Part shown: in pieces, positions 8,856 to 17,591 of the stretch
Layout: the number at the start of each line of letters is the position of its first letter
Position numbering within the stretch: the first letter of the stretch is position 1
Source of the DNA: Halobacteriovoraceae bacterium
Lineage (GTDB): Bacteria > Bdellovibrionota > Bacteriovoracia > Bacteriovoracales > Bacteriovoracaceae
Direction: 5' to 3'
DNA length: 64,000 nucleotides
Assembly: GCA_002713145.1 (NCBI GenBank)
Contig: PAVS01000005.1
Location: 124,001-188,000, forward strand
The notes under the pieces: generated by a model
Database searches by the model: none
Told to the model about the DNA's origin: nothing
Seen by the model: only the letters and a program-made list of their open reading frames with translations
Translations under genes and position numbers: made by a program

Positions 8856-9956
8856 ATGGAAAATTTCTTTATCATCACCCCCATTGGGCTCGAAAATATC
8901 ACTCTCGCCGAGTTCAAAGAAAAATGGGGATATTTTCAAGATTCTCCAGAGATGTCCGCTCAAGTCGTGAAAGGTGGGGTTGAAGTTCAATGTGACCTTT
9001 CTCATGGTCTGGCCTTAAATCATATATTGAGAACACCCACTAGGATTCTTTTAAGACTGAAGACTCAAAAATGTAGAGATCTTCCTAAGCTGTATAAGAT
9101 TATCAAAAAAATAGAATGGAAAAACCTCTTATGTCATGAAGAAGTCAATTTCCAAGTCACTGCAAAAAAATCAAGGCTTATTCATACCACAAAAATTGAA
9201 AAGACCGCCCGAGATGCCATCGCGGATTATTTCCAGGCCAATCACCTAAAGTCCAAAGTCCTCGAAGAGTTTAAAGAGAAGCCACTCCCCACCCTCTTTT
9301 TAAGGCTGTTTGAAGATGAACTTACCATCTCTTTGGATACCACTGGAGAAAGATTACATAAAAGAGGACAAAGTTTCTCTAAAGCAAAAGCACCGCTGAG
9401 GGAGAGTACCGCCCAGTCCCTTTTGAGATATTTAATCAAAGATATAGATAACGCTAAAGACAATATACTTATTGATCCTATGTGTGGTTCGGGAACTTTT
9501 CTTCGGGAAACTATGCATATGAATGATCTCATCATGCGGGAATTTGCATATCATTCCCTCAAAATAAATACAGAGATGCCAAAAATGGACAATAAGGCTT
9601 CAGAGCTTTTTAGCGGGTTTTATGGTTTTGATCTCAATAAAGAATTAATAGCTGAAAATCAAAAGAATTACCCCCAGATTAATTTTGAAGAAAACGATTT
9701 GTTTCAAGCTGAGTTCCCTGAGAGTTTAAAGAATCAAATCGTCATTGTTAATCCCCCCTACGGCAAAAGGATTAAAATTAATGAATCCAAATCTAATTAT
9801 TTTGCTAAATTAGTGAAGACAGTTGAAAAAAAACTGAATCCTAGCGCCTTGGGGCTTATCATCCCTACTCCTTATGATAAGGGTCTTTCAGGAGAGAAGC
9901 TCTATTTTAATCAAAATGGGGTTAAAGTTTGCTTTCTTAAAAGACTGAAATCATGA
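8856..9956 (+). CDS. THUMP-domain class I SAM-dependent rRNA methyltransferase (RlmL N-terminal type)
   Basis: The layout is that of the COG0116 family: an N-terminal THUMP/ferredoxin-like RNA-binding half (ITPIGLENITLAEF at the start) and a C-terminal Rossmann methyltransferase with DPMCGSGTFLRE near residue 210 and the catalytic VNPPYGKR motif near residue 300. NPPY methylates exocyclic amino groups, here probably guanine N2 of 23S rRNA. It corresponds to the RlmL half of E. coli RlmKL without the RlmK half. The ATG is 6 nt from a -10 element with no ribosome-binding site. Confidence 0.88.
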   Translation: MENFFIITPIGLENITLAEFKEKWGYFQDSPEMSAQVVKGGVEVQCDLSHGLALNHILRTPTRILLRLKTQKCRDLPKLYKIIKKIEWKNLLCHEEVNFQVTAKKSRLIHTTKIEKTARDAIADYFQANHLKSKVLEEFKEKPLPTLFLRLFEDELTISLDTTGERLHKRGQSFSKAKAPLRESTAQSLLRYLIKDIDNAKDNILIDPMCGSGTFLRETMHMNDLIMREFAYHSLKINTEMPKMDNKASELFSGFYGFDLNKELIAENQKNYPQINFEENDLFQAEFPESLKNQIVIVNPPYGKRIKINESKSNYFAKLVKTVEKKLNPSALGLIIPTPYDKGLSGEKLYFNQNGVKVCFLKRLKS

Positions 9957-9974
9957 AAAAAACTCACTATATTT

Positions 9975-9998
9975 TAGACAGTGTTTAAAGTATAGACA
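9975..9998 (+). repeat. Direct TAGACA repeats upstream of the sigma-54-type promoter
   Basis: TAGACA occurs at 9975-9980 and 9993-9998 (18-bp period), the second within TATAGACACT. The pair lies about 80-100 bp upstream of the predicted start at 10076, where enhancer-binding proteins usually bind. Function is inferred from position only. Confidence 0.35.
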
Positions 9999-10048
9999 CT
10001 CACCTCCCTATAGCTCTCCCTTTTTCAGGCAATTAGGGCCTTTCAACA

Positions 10049-10065
10049 TTGGCACACCCTTTGCT
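10049..10065 (+). promoter_or_regulatory. Sigma-54 (-24/-12) promoter
   Basis: TTGGCACACCCTTTGCT fits the sigma-54 consensus YTGGCACRNNNNTTGCW at every defined position, with GG and GC exactly 10 nt apart. The predicted start is near 10076, giving a 32-nt leader that contains the GAGGAGAG ribosome-binding site of the lipoprotein at 10108. Confidence 0.75.
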
Positions 10066-10107
10066 TCTATAAGATTACAAATTTTTAAACTTTCGAGGAG
10101 AGAGAAA

Positions 10108-10722
10108 ATGAAAACGAGAGCAAGTTTTTTTAAATTCGCCTTCCTGATGTTGGTCATCTCAGCAACTATGGTTAGCTGTGGTAAAAACAACAAATCAGGT
10201 GGTGGTTCATCAAGTTCTGGCGGTGGCATAGGAGTTGGTGGATTTGGAAGCTATGGTAATATTAACGTAGCTGGTTACAGTGGAAATCTTGGACAACTTT
10301 TAAATGTGGTTGCCTCTGAAAATCCCTGTCGAACAACGGGTGGTGGATATGGTTATGGTTACGGCCAGCAGCCTTATCAAAACTCAAACGCAAGAACAGT
10401 GGTGGCGATTCCCCTGCAAGGAATCAATGTCAATGCTGGGTCATTGTATGTAGGTGTTACTCCTGAAGGAGATATCGCCGTGGTTTCAAACACCAATGGT
10501 GGACCTAGAATGGAGCTACATTTATGTGCGAGACCGGACTTAACGGGACAAGGTCAATTGATGGCCAACCCTGTACTCAATAGTTCACAAAGATGTCCTA
10601 TCGGTGAAATTACTGCCTCAGACGTAATGTTGCAGTCATCAGCCGGGGCACAACCCTATATCTTGAAGTATGCTCCTATCCATATCCCTGGAACGGATCG
10701 CTACTCTTCAATTTGTCAGTAA
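10108..10722 (+). CDS. Glycine-rich lipoprotein of unknown function
   Basis: The N-terminus is a lipoprotein signal (hydrophobic run ending in MVSC, Cys at about residue 24), followed by a Lys/Asn/Ser/Gly-rich linker and two Gly-Tyr-rich patches. The mature part has several Cys (PCRTTG, LCARP, RCPIG, SICQ), consistent with disulfides outside the cytoplasm. I do not recognise a family. A strong GAGGAGAG site precedes the ATG. It is a single-gene unit: sigma-54-type promoter upstream and a rho-independent terminator downstream. Regulated sigma-54 transcription suggests production in a particular growth phase. Confidence 0.75.
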   Translation: MKTRASFFKFAFLMLVISATMVSCGKNNKSGGGSSSSGGGIGVGGFGSYGNINVAGYSGNLGQLLNVVASENPCRTTGGGYGYGYGQQPYQNSNARTVVAIPLQGINVNAGSLYVGVTPEGDIAVVSNTNGGPRMELHLCARPDLTGQGQLMANPVLNSSQRCPIGEITASDVMLQSSAGAQPYILKYAPIHIPGTDRYSSICQ

Positions 10723-10739
10723 ACTAAAAATAAATATAC

Positions 10740-10772
10740 CTATCCTCTGTTTGATAAACAGGCAGAGGATAG
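10740..10772 (+). other. Hairpin in the 3' untranslated region of the lipoprotein gene
   Basis: CTATCCTCTG (10740-10749) pairs perfectly with CAGAGGATAG (10763-10772), with inner TGTTT/AAACA pairing. There is no T-run after it, so it is not a classical terminator; it may stabilise the transcript end or belong to a small RNA. Confidence 0.5.
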
Positions 10773-10854
10773 AGTTAAAAAAAAGCAATGTGTAATGTGT
10801 GTACTTTAATGCAAAAGTGAATACTCTCTTATCGTCAAATGCTCGATAAGTTTA

Positions 10855-10890
10855 GAAAGGTCAAGCCCGCTCTCGCTTGGCCTTTTTTTA
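10855..10890 (+). terminator. Rho-independent terminator after the lipoprotein gene
   Basis: AAGGTCAAGC (10857-10866) pairs with GCTTGGCCTT (10875-10884, one G-U pair), followed by a T-run. It overlaps the stop of the convergent U32-like gene. Confidence 0.85.
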
Positions 10891-12018
10891 TTGTAAATAA
10901 ACCTGAGACTTAGGCCAAACTCCACCCTTATATTTAATAATAGCAAGTTCGCCTTTAGGTATACTCTCTTGATCGTTCATCTGGGCATCACGAAGAGAGC
11001 TTAAATGAGTGGTATATTCTTTACCATCAGGTGAGATAAATTTGAGTTTGGCTTCTTTATGAAGTTTATTCGCCCGCACCATAAGGGCCATATACTGCTT
11101 ATTTTGAATCTCAATAATCTCTCCAACATAAGATTCATCTCTACGTTGGACCCGATAGTTTTTGAGTTTTTTAAACAGCACATCGGTTTTATTGGTTTGA
11201 AAATAACCACGAGTCAGTTTCCCGGGGAGCTTCGATTTAACAGCGACTCCACTGGCATTTGAATTAATCTCAATCAGTTCTTTTAATAATGAGAGATCTT
11301 TATCCCGTAAATCGACTCTCCAAAAATCAAGCCCCAAATTTTGAAGTTCTTCATATTTATCTAGTAGGTAGAGATCTTTTATATGGTACATAAAAGTTCC
11401 ATGTTTATTTTCATGGATAGGAAAGCCGCTATGTGGAGATTCTTCACTGGTTCCGAGGGCCCGAAGTGTCTCGCCATCTTGCAGGTCTTCACTGGAAAGC
11501 AGCGCACGAGGGGTGTAGAACAAAAGAATTTTTCCATAAACCAAGATCTCTATTTGGCAAGCAAGAGCGGATTTATACTCAGCTAATTTTTTTTGATTTA
11601 ACTCATTAGAGAGGACCAAACGATCTAAGCGCTCTCCGATTAAATCTCGCCAAGTTTGAAGACCGAGAAGATTGTGATCCGTATTTTCTCTTATCAGCTG
11701 AATGGGTAGGGTTGTTTTATCTAATACGAATTGTAACGCTCCTATATCCTGTACTCTGATGACGTCTATTTTATCTAAGGGAAGCTGTAAAAAAAGTGCA
11801 CACTTTTTCTCAAACACATTTTCACAATCGAGCACATCCCATTCGAAAACAATGCGTAGATTTAACTCCCGTGCCTTCTCAATAATGGTGAGAAAATTTT
11901 CTTTGGACGTATTGGTATCCCGTGAAAAATCCCTGGTGGAACATATGATTTCAGAGAGACCATTTTGCTGGATAAGTTCAAGATCATTTACATGTTGTAC
12001 ATATGTGGTCCACTTCAT
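10888..12018 (-). CDS. Degenerate U32-family partner protein
   Basis: This 376-residue protein follows the U32 gene directly; its ATG shares one base with the preceding TAA stop. Its fold looks like the U32 N-terminal TIM barrel (DVIRVQDIGALQFV, RLVLSNEL) and the segment around EILVYGKILLFYTPRALL aligns with the U32 signature region, but the cysteines that bind the Fe-S cluster in active U32 proteins are absent there. It probably acts as a partner of the intact U32 protein, as in other two-protein U32 systems (for example UbiU/UbiV), although in those both partners keep their clusters. Function unknown. Confidence 0.65.
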   Translation of the reverse strand: MKWTTYVQHVNDLELIQQNGLSEIICSTRDFSRDTNTSKENFLTIIEKARELNLRIVFEWDVLDCENVFEKKCALFLQLPLDKIDVIRVQDIGALQFVLDKTTLPIQLIRENTDHNLLGLQTWRDLIGERLDRLVLSNELNQKKLAEYKSALACQIEILVYGKILLFYTPRALLSSEDLQDGETLRALGTSEESPHSGFPIHENKHGTFMYHIKDLYLLDKYEELQNLGLDFWRVDLRDKDLSLLKELIEINSNASGVAVKSKLPGKLTRGYFQTNKTDVLFKKLKNYRVQRRDESYVGEIIEIQNKQYMALMVRANKLHKEAKLKFISPDGKEYTTHLSSLRDAQMNDQESIPKGELAIIKYKGGVWPKSQVYLQ

Positions 12019-13220
12019 TAAGACATCCTAATGAGGTTATTCGATTCCACCCCAGTGATAAAAGGAAGCTTCACTAAAGTAGAAGGGTTTGTTCGCGTCA
12101 CTTCATCTCCGCTCAAGAGTTGTAACTGCTCCATTTGATATTTTATAGGCTTCGTAGTGAAAGGCAGAAATTCAACCCAGTCATTTTGATTAAAGCCATT
12201 GCGAACTTCAATAATCGTTCCCAGATCTTGCGAGCTTTGAATCACTCTACCTACCATTTTATAGTCACAAACTTCAGTGGTTTCTCTTTCATCAAAAATA
12301 GAGTCTCTATCTGCGGGCTTCATAAGTGAGGCTTCTGTATAGGTTCTATGTTTAAATTTTTTAAGTTCCTGGTCCCACTCTGCTAATTTCTCAGATAAAA
12401 AATGACCATGTTGTTGATAGTATCTCAATGCTTCTGAATAAATCTTACTAATAGAAGCCACATAAAGATGACTTTTCATTCGTCCTTCCACTTTGATGGA
12501 ATCTATTCCGGCTTTGATATATTCTTCAAGCACTTTAAGACCATTTAAATCTTTAGAGCTCATAAAAAAGCTTTTGCGTGATTCCATATCATTTTCTTGA
12601 AAATCGAGAGAGTATTCAAATCGGCAGCTATGAGCACAGCCCCCTCTATTGCTATCACGACCTTGGGTGAAATTAGAGATCACACAATTGCCAGAATAGG
12701 CCATGCACATGGAACCATGGACGAACATCTCAATTTCGATATCAGTTGCATCCTTGATTTTTTTGGCTTCGGCCAGACTCACCTCACGACCAAGTACGAT
12801 CCTAGTGACACCCATTTTTTTCCAAAGCTTGGCACTAGCGGAATTCACACAGCTGGCCTGAGTGGATAAATGGACTTCAATATTTGAATGCTTTTTGACT
12901 GTTTGAATCACACCTAGGTCAGACACTATGACCGCATCTATTTTAATTTCATCTAAAAATTGAACAAATTCTACCAGCTCTGCTAAATCCTGATCATGTA
13001 AAAAACCATTGAGAACCACATAAACCAAAGCATTATGAGAATGAGCAAATTCCACTCCTTCACGTAATTCTTCATAGGTAAAATTATCAGCAGCAGAGCG
13101 CAACCCAAACTTGAGCCCCCCTAAATAAACCGCATTAGCCCCATAATTAATAGCGACTTTTAATTTATCTAAATTACCTGCAGGTGCCAGGAGCTCGGGG
13201 GTTTCGATCTTTTTATTCAT
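12018..13220 (-). CDS. U32-family protein (YegQ/TrhP-like, RNA hydroxylation type)
   Basis: The start region ELLAPAGNLDKLKVAINYGANAVYLGG cannot be mistaken for anything but U32, and the MFVHGSMCMAYSGNC signature plus RGGCAHSCR supply the four conserved Cys of the Fe-S site. U32 proteins are called peptidases, but YegQ/TrhP and RlhA hydroxylate tRNA and rRNA bases using prephenate-derived chemistry. The frame is open to 13319, but ATG 13220 is where homologues begin and has AAGG just upstream. Its partner gene overlaps downstream. The true target cannot be chosen from sequence. Confidence 0.82.
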   Translation of the reverse strand: MNKKIETPELLAPAGNLDKLKVAINYGANAVYLGGLKFGLRSAADNFTYEELREGVEFAHSHNALVYVVLNGFLHDQDLAELVEFVQFLDEIKIDAVIVSDLGVIQTVKKHSNIEVHLSTQASCVNSASAKLWKKMGVTRIVLGREVSLAEAKKIKDATDIEIEMFVHGSMCMAYSGNCVISNFTQGRDSNRGGCAHSCRFEYSLDFQENDMESRKSFFMSSKDLNGLKVLEEYIKAGIDSIKVEGRMKSHLYVASISKIYSEALRYYQQHGHFLSEKLAEWDQELKKFKHRTYTEASLMKPADRDSIFDERETTEVCDYKMVGRVIQSSQDLGTIIEVRNGFNQNDWVEFLPFTTKPIKYQMEQLQLLSGDEVTRTNPSTLVKLPFITGVESNNLIRMS

Positions 13221-13293
13221 GGCCTTAGCGTTTACCAAAACTTTCCTATATAATAAAATAAATAATATAAATAACTGAGTTTTTAGAGGTTTT

Positions 13294-14418
13294 GTGAAGA
13301 AAATACTGCTTTTATGCATAGCAATAATAGTTTTGACACCAATAACTATTTTAACCTATCGCCATTTCAATAATGACTCTTCTATCACTCCCTACCCTTA
13401 TATTTTTAAACCTAAAACATATGCGTCCATAGAAACAGACGCTTCTGTTCTCATCATGGGAGATGCTTTTGCCGCTCGACTGGCCAGTTTTAAATCCGGG
13501 CTGGCCACTAAGATATCTGGTGATATTAAAAAAACTCTCACCATAGAGTCTCTAGCGAAGCCCGGAGAAGGCCTGCATCGCACGCTAGAGAAATTAAAAA
13601 ATTTAAAAAGATTGCCTCTCATTATCATTTTAATGAGCAATATTGATAATCATAAAGAGTTAGTTTTCAGACCAAGTGAGTCCTCAGATATATACGAGAA
13701 TTTAAAGATCTATGAAAACCCTCTCATTCAATCCATTCTCATGATTTTTCCAAGCCTGGCCAAGTATTTTTATCATCACGTCAATTACGTAGAGCTAGAT
13801 AACACAATAAAAATAAATAAAAGTATTTCAACAGGTGATGAAATCCTCTATCAGCAACATATGCAAATGTATTTTAAACTCTATAGTGCGACCTTAAACG
13901 AGTTTTTTACTTACGCTACCAAAAGAAATAGCATTGTTATTCCAATCACGAGCCCTATTCATCATAAGCTCAAACCAAAAAAATCTTGTTATGGTTCACT
14001 GGCACCTGACACTCAAAATAATTTCCAGCAAGCTATAAAGCTAATTAATGAGAGGGACTTTAAAAGTGCCTTTAATATCGCTAAGGATCTCGTCTTGATC
14101 AACTCATCCCATGCGGCGACACATTTTTTAAATGGCCTTATCAACGAAAGACTTAACAATTATAGAGCCGCTTACCGCTCGTTTTTAAATGCTAAAGCCT
14201 ATGACTGCGCCAATGATGGCGTCCATCCTATTTTTAATGAAATTTTGAAAGATAAAACATCTTTATTCGGACTAGAATATATTGACTATGATCGCTTCAT
14301 TTACGATCAAAGCCTTAAAAATAACGTCTTCTTAGATGAGACTTATCCCCAAGATTTATTTTTTCAAAGACTCAACGACATGCTTGCTAACAAGATTAAA
14401 AACTTGCTAAAATTATAG
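13294..14418 (+). CDS. Membrane-anchored SGNH-hydrolase-like protein with TPR segment, catalytically degenerate
   Basis: GTG start with AGAGG upstream. Residues 4-22 form a signal anchor, so the body is periplasmic. VLIMGDAFAARL resembles SGNH block I (GDS), but the nucleophile Ser is Ala58; a later MSNIDNHK and a final DETYPQDLFFQRLNDMLA resemble blocks III and V with His replaced by Tyr. Between them is a TPR-like helical pair (about residues 235-310). Hydrolysis is therefore unlikely; it could be a binding or scaffold protein. The next gene starts 1 nt after its stop, so both are probably one operon. Confidence 0.55.
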   Translation: MKKILLLCIAIIVLTPITILTYRHFNNDSSITPYPYIFKPKTYASIETDASVLIMGDAFAARLASFKSGLATKISGDIKKTLTIESLAKPGEGLHRTLEKLKNLKRLPLIIILMSNIDNHKELVFRPSESSDIYENLKIYENPLIQSILMIFPSLAKYFYHHVNYVELDNTIKINKSISTGDEILYQQHMQMYFKLYSATLNEFFTYATKRNSIVIPITSPIHHKLKPKKSCYGSLAPDTQNNFQQAIKLINERDFKSAFNIAKDLVLINSSHAATHFLNGLINERLNNYRAAYRSFLNAKAYDCANDGVHPIFNEILKDKTSLFGLEYIDYDRFIYDQSLKNNVFLDETYPQDLFFQRLNDMLANKIKNLLKL

Positions 14419-14419
14419 G

Positions 14420-14854
14420 ATGAATGATTCCCAGTATCTAATTGAGTTAAACGAAGATGAAGTCCTTTGTAGGGCCGGTGACAAAGAGACTGATTTGTAT
14501 GTAGTGCTGAGTGGAGAGCTGATGATCTGTGCTCGAGAAAATAGAATGGTCACTCCCCTGGCTTATTTGAAAAAAAATGACTATTTCGGAGAACTCTCCT
14601 TTTTTGACCACAAACCAAGATCTGCGGATGTGGTGGCCATCAGTGCTTGCAAATTACTTAAAATACCAAAATCTAATCTCTCAGGACAACTCCCTTTTTG
14701 GATGGTGAGTCTTGGGCAAAATATGTCTGCCAAGATAAGACTCCTCGACAAAGTGATCAGTGAAAAAGGGATCAAACGACAAAATGTCGAGTCGGTAAAA
14801 CCACTTTCTATAGAGCAGCAGCGTTATTATTACGAACTTCTTACAAACGACTAG
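14420..14854 (+). CDS. Cyclic nucleotide-binding domain protein
   Basis: Stand-alone CNB domain of 144 residues: GDKETDLYVVLSGEL, then the phosphate-binding cassette DYFGELSFFDHKPRSADVVA with the conserved Glu and Arg, and a C-terminal helix. There is no HTH or kinase domain attached, so it presumably works by protein contact. The Arg in the cassette (KPRSAD) supports real ligand binding. It starts 1 nt after the SGNH-like gene and is probably co-transcribed with it. Confidence 0.8.
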   Translation: MNDSQYLIELNEDEVLCRAGDKETDLYVVLSGELMICARENRMVTPLAYLKKNDYFGELSFFDHKPRSADVVAISACKLLKIPKSNLSGQLPFWMVSLGQNMSAKIRLLDKVISEKGIKRQNVESVKPLSIEQQRYYYELLTND

Positions 14855-14905
14855 ATTTTTTTTATAATTTTCCATAATTCCTCTATTCAATTGCTGTAAA
14901 TTTTG

Positions 14906-14911
14906 TACAAT
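14906..14911 (+). promoter_or_regulatory. -10 element immediately before speA
   Basis: TACAAT ends 6 nt before ATG 14918; the -35 region is weak. No ribosome-binding site lies between, so speA is probably translated from a leaderless mRNA. Confidence 0.5.
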
Positions 14912-14917
14912 CCGCCT

Positions 14918-16828
14918 ATGAATAAATCGTGGAATATAGAAGACTCAATTAATACCTACCAAATCAAAAGGTGGGGCCTTGGCTATTTTGGAATTAATAA
15001 TGATGGAGATATGTGTGTTTACCCAGAAAAAACACCGGATGGGCCATCAATTAATATTAAAGAAGTGATAGAAGAACTTAAAGAGGAAGATATCCAGTTT
15101 CCAGTTGTTCTTAGGTTTCATGATATTTTAAGAGCACAAGTCACAGACCTCAATGAAACTTTCAATTCCACCATTAAGCAAGCCGGTTTTAGAGGTCAAT
15201 ACTATGGCGTTTATCCCATCAAGGTCAATCAACTGCGGGAAGTTGTTGAGGAAATTGTCGATGTGGGTGAAAAGTATAATTATGGGCTAGAAGCTGGATC
15301 TAAGCCAGAGCTTTTAGCAGTCCTGGCCTACAACCAAACACCCAACGCACTTACTATTCTCAATGGCTATAAAGATAAAGAGTATATGGAACTTGCTATG
15401 CTTGGGACTCAAATGGGTCGCAAAATTGTCATCGTCATTGAAAAGCTCTCAGAAATATATACTGTGCTAGAGATGGCCAAAAAACATCACTGCGAACCTC
15501 TCTTAGGTGTTCGTGCAAAATTGGCCACCCAAGCTGGTGGGAAGTGGAGTGAATCCTCTGGGGAATTTGCAAAATTTGGACTGCCTTCTTCTGAGATTTT
15601 AGATTTAATTGAAATTCTCAAAGAAAAAAATAAACTGCATTGGTTAAAATTACTCCATTTTCACGTGGGCTCTCAAATCCCAGATATCAGAAATATCAAA
15701 GAATGTATTACCGAAGGGGCACGCATATATTGTGACCTTCAAAAAATGGGTGTTGATCTAGAGTATTTTGATGCCGGCGGTGGTGTGGGTGTTAATTATG
15801 ACGGCACCAATTCGAATTCCCCCACCTCAATCAATTACAAACTCAGTGATTATATTGGTGATGTTGTTTATATTTTAAAAGACCTATGCGATATGAATGA
15901 AGTTCCTCATCCTCATATTGTCACAGAAACAGGGAGGGCAATCAGTGCCCATCATTCTTGTGTGATTACCAAAGTTTTTGGAAACGTAAATTTAACTAAA
16001 CATAAAAGTATCAGTACTGAAGTTGAAGCCAGTGATCATATGCTTTTAAAAAATATAAAAGAGCTATATAAAGATCTCAATGCAAATAACTATCAAGATA
16101 TTTATAATGATGCCTGCACTATTAAAGATGAAGTTGTTTATGCTTATAAATTAGGAGTTATTAATTTAAAAGATCGTGCGGTGGTAGAAACACTCTATTG
16201 GAATATTTGTCATCAAATATTAAATATGACCAAAGATGAAAAATACGTTCCCGTTGAAATTCAGAAATTAAAATCAATTCTTGCAGATAAATACTTATGT
16301 AATTTTTCTCTTTTTCAATCCGCTCCAGACTCTTGGGCGATTAATCAAATATTACCTATCGTCCCTATTTCTTGTCATGACCAAGAGCCTACCAACGAAT
16401 GTACATTATGCGATATTACCTGTGACAGTGATGGCAAGGTTAATGATTTTCTAGGTGCCCAAGGTAATAAATCGACCCTTCCTATTCACCCACTTCCTGA
16501 GCATGATGATTATTATGTGGGACTGTTTCTAACTGGCGCTTATCAAGACGTCATGGGAGATATGCATAATATGTTTGGTCGTCTCAATGAAGCCCATATT
16601 TATTGTGATGATGATGACCCAACTGATTTTTACATCGAAGAGATGATTCCAGGTAACTCTGCAGCGAATGTACTAGAGATTATGCAATACAATTCTTCTG
16701 AGCTCTTTCGCAAGGTGAAGACACAAATAGATAACAGAATCAAACAAGGTGATATAAAACCACGTGTGGGTGTTAAACTAGCTGACTTTTATGAAAAATG
16801 CCTCAAGAGCTATACCTATTTAAAATAA
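14918..16828 (+). CDS. speA: Biosynthetic arginine decarboxylase
   Basis: PLP enzyme of 636 residues (E. coli SpeA 658). The PLP lysine is Lys102 in YGVYPIKVNQ, followed by GLEAGSKPELLA, the LLHFHVGSQIPD motif, DAGGGVGVNYDG and the C-terminal catalytic CDITCDSDGK. It converts arginine to agmatine in the cytosol, first step of the agmatine route to putrescine and spermidine. An in-frame TTG lies five codons earlier, but the ATG is better supported by family start and by the adjacent -10. Downstream is a long inverted repeat region rather than an operon partner. Confidence 0.97.
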   Translation: MNKSWNIEDSINTYQIKRWGLGYFGINNDGDMCVYPEKTPDGPSINIKEVIEELKEEDIQFPVVLRFHDILRAQVTDLNETFNSTIKQAGFRGQYYGVYPIKVNQLREVVEEIVDVGEKYNYGLEAGSKPELLAVLAYNQTPNALTILNGYKDKEYMELAMLGTQMGRKIVIVIEKLSEIYTVLEMAKKHHCEPLLGVRAKLATQAGGKWSESSGEFAKFGLPSSEILDLIEILKEKNKLHWLKLLHFHVGSQIPDIRNIKECITEGARIYCDLQKMGVDLEYFDAGGGVGVNYDGTNSNSPTSINYKLSDYIGDVVYILKDLCDMNEVPHPHIVTETGRAISAHHSCVITKVFGNVNLTKHKSISTEVEASDHMLLKNIKELYKDLNANNYQDIYNDACTIKDEVVYAYKLGVINLKDRAVVETLYWNICHQILNMTKDEKYVPVEIQKLKSILADKYLCNFSLFQSAPDSWAINQILPIVPISCHDQEPTNECTLCDITCDSDGKVNDFLGAQGNKSTLPIHPLPEHDDYYVGLFLTGAYQDVMGDMHNMFGRLNEAHIYCDDDDPTDFYIEEMIPGNSAANVLEIMQYNSSELFRKVKTQIDNRIKQGDIKPRVGVKLADFYEKCLKSYTYLK

Positions 16829-16842
16829 AACCAAGGTTGCCT

Positions 16843-17028
16843 GAGAAAACTCCAACTTACAGACAGAAGCAAGGTCCTTGTAAGTAAAAATAGTTGTTAG
16901 ATGTCTGAATCAAATAGATCTAAGCAGTTAAATCAAAATTTAAAGGAAGCTGGTAGTTACTTAGCGCCTCGAATAAGCTGTTGCCATTAAAACTAAAGAT
17001 CTTCTCGTTGCTTAGTTGGAGTTTTCTC
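16843..17028. ncRNA. Candidate structured RNA closed by a 15-bp perfect stem
   Basis: GAGAAAACTCCAACT (16843-16857) and AGTTGGAGTTTTCTC (17014-17028) are perfect inverse complements, 156 nt apart. Inside are further complementary pairs: CTAAGCA (16919-16925) with TGCTTAG (17009-17015), CAGACA (16860-16865) with TGTCTG (16902-16907), and a CAAGGTCCTTG hairpin. No ORF of note lies here. Size and long closing stem recall 6S RNA, but I cannot match its sequence, and the strand is undetermined. It could alternatively be an unusual paired transcript end between the convergent speA and gamma-carbonic-anhydrase genes. Confidence 0.45.
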
Positions 17029-17049
17029 TGTCACTACCTTTAATAGCTC

Positions 17050-17577
17050 CTAGATTTTTGAAAAAATCTCCGGATTACGAAAATCTTCTGCATACTTGAG
17101 ATAGCTTTTATAATGATTGGAATACATCTCAATTTCTTCGGGTCTTAATTCACGATGAACTTTAGCAGGATTACCTAGAATCATAGAATGTTTAGGATAG
17201 ACTTTCCCCGGTGGCACCACACTTCCTGCAGCAACGACGGATCCCTCACCTATAATCGCTCCATCCAGCACAACCGCTCCCATTCCAATCAAACAATTAT
17301 TTTGAATCTCACAGGCATGAAGTGTAACGCTATGCCCAACAGTCACGCCACTGCCAATCCTCAAATCATTTTCTTCAGTGACATGCAGCATACTCAAATC
17401 TTGGATATTGGTATTGTCACCTATACTTATTTTATTTACGTCCGCTCTAATCACAGTTCCAAACCAAACATTAACGCCTGAACTAAGCTCGGCCCGGCCA
17501 ATAACCTGTGAACTGTCTGAAATAAAACAATTATCTGCTATACTTGGAGTATAATTGGAATATTTATAAAGGGGCAT
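17050..17577 (-). CDS. Gamma-carbonic anhydrase-like left-handed beta-helix protein
   Basis: The protein consists of hexapeptide repeats (SSQVIGRAELSSGVNVWFG, GAVVLDGAIIGEGSVVAAGSVV) forming a left-handed beta-helix, with a C-terminal amphipathic helix. Metal-binding histidines of the gamma carbonic anhydrase family appear in SMLHVTEEN and GHSVTLHAC, and the RADVNKISIGDNTNIQD stretch is typical. Family members (YrdA, CaiE-like) often have weak or unknown activity, so the reaction is not assured. ATG 17577 with AGGA eight nt upstream is preferred over the TTG one codon earlier. Confidence 0.88.
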   Translation of the reverse strand: MPLYKYSNYTPSIADNCFISDSSQVIGRAELSSGVNVWFGTVIRADVNKISIGDNTNIQDLSMLHVTEENDLRIGSGVTVGHSVTLHACEIQNNCLIGMGAVVLDGAIIGEGSVVAAGSVVPPGKVYPKHSMILGNPAKVHRELRPEEIEMYSNHYKSYLKYAEDFRNPEIFSKI

Positions 17578-17591
17578 CAAGAAATCCTCAT

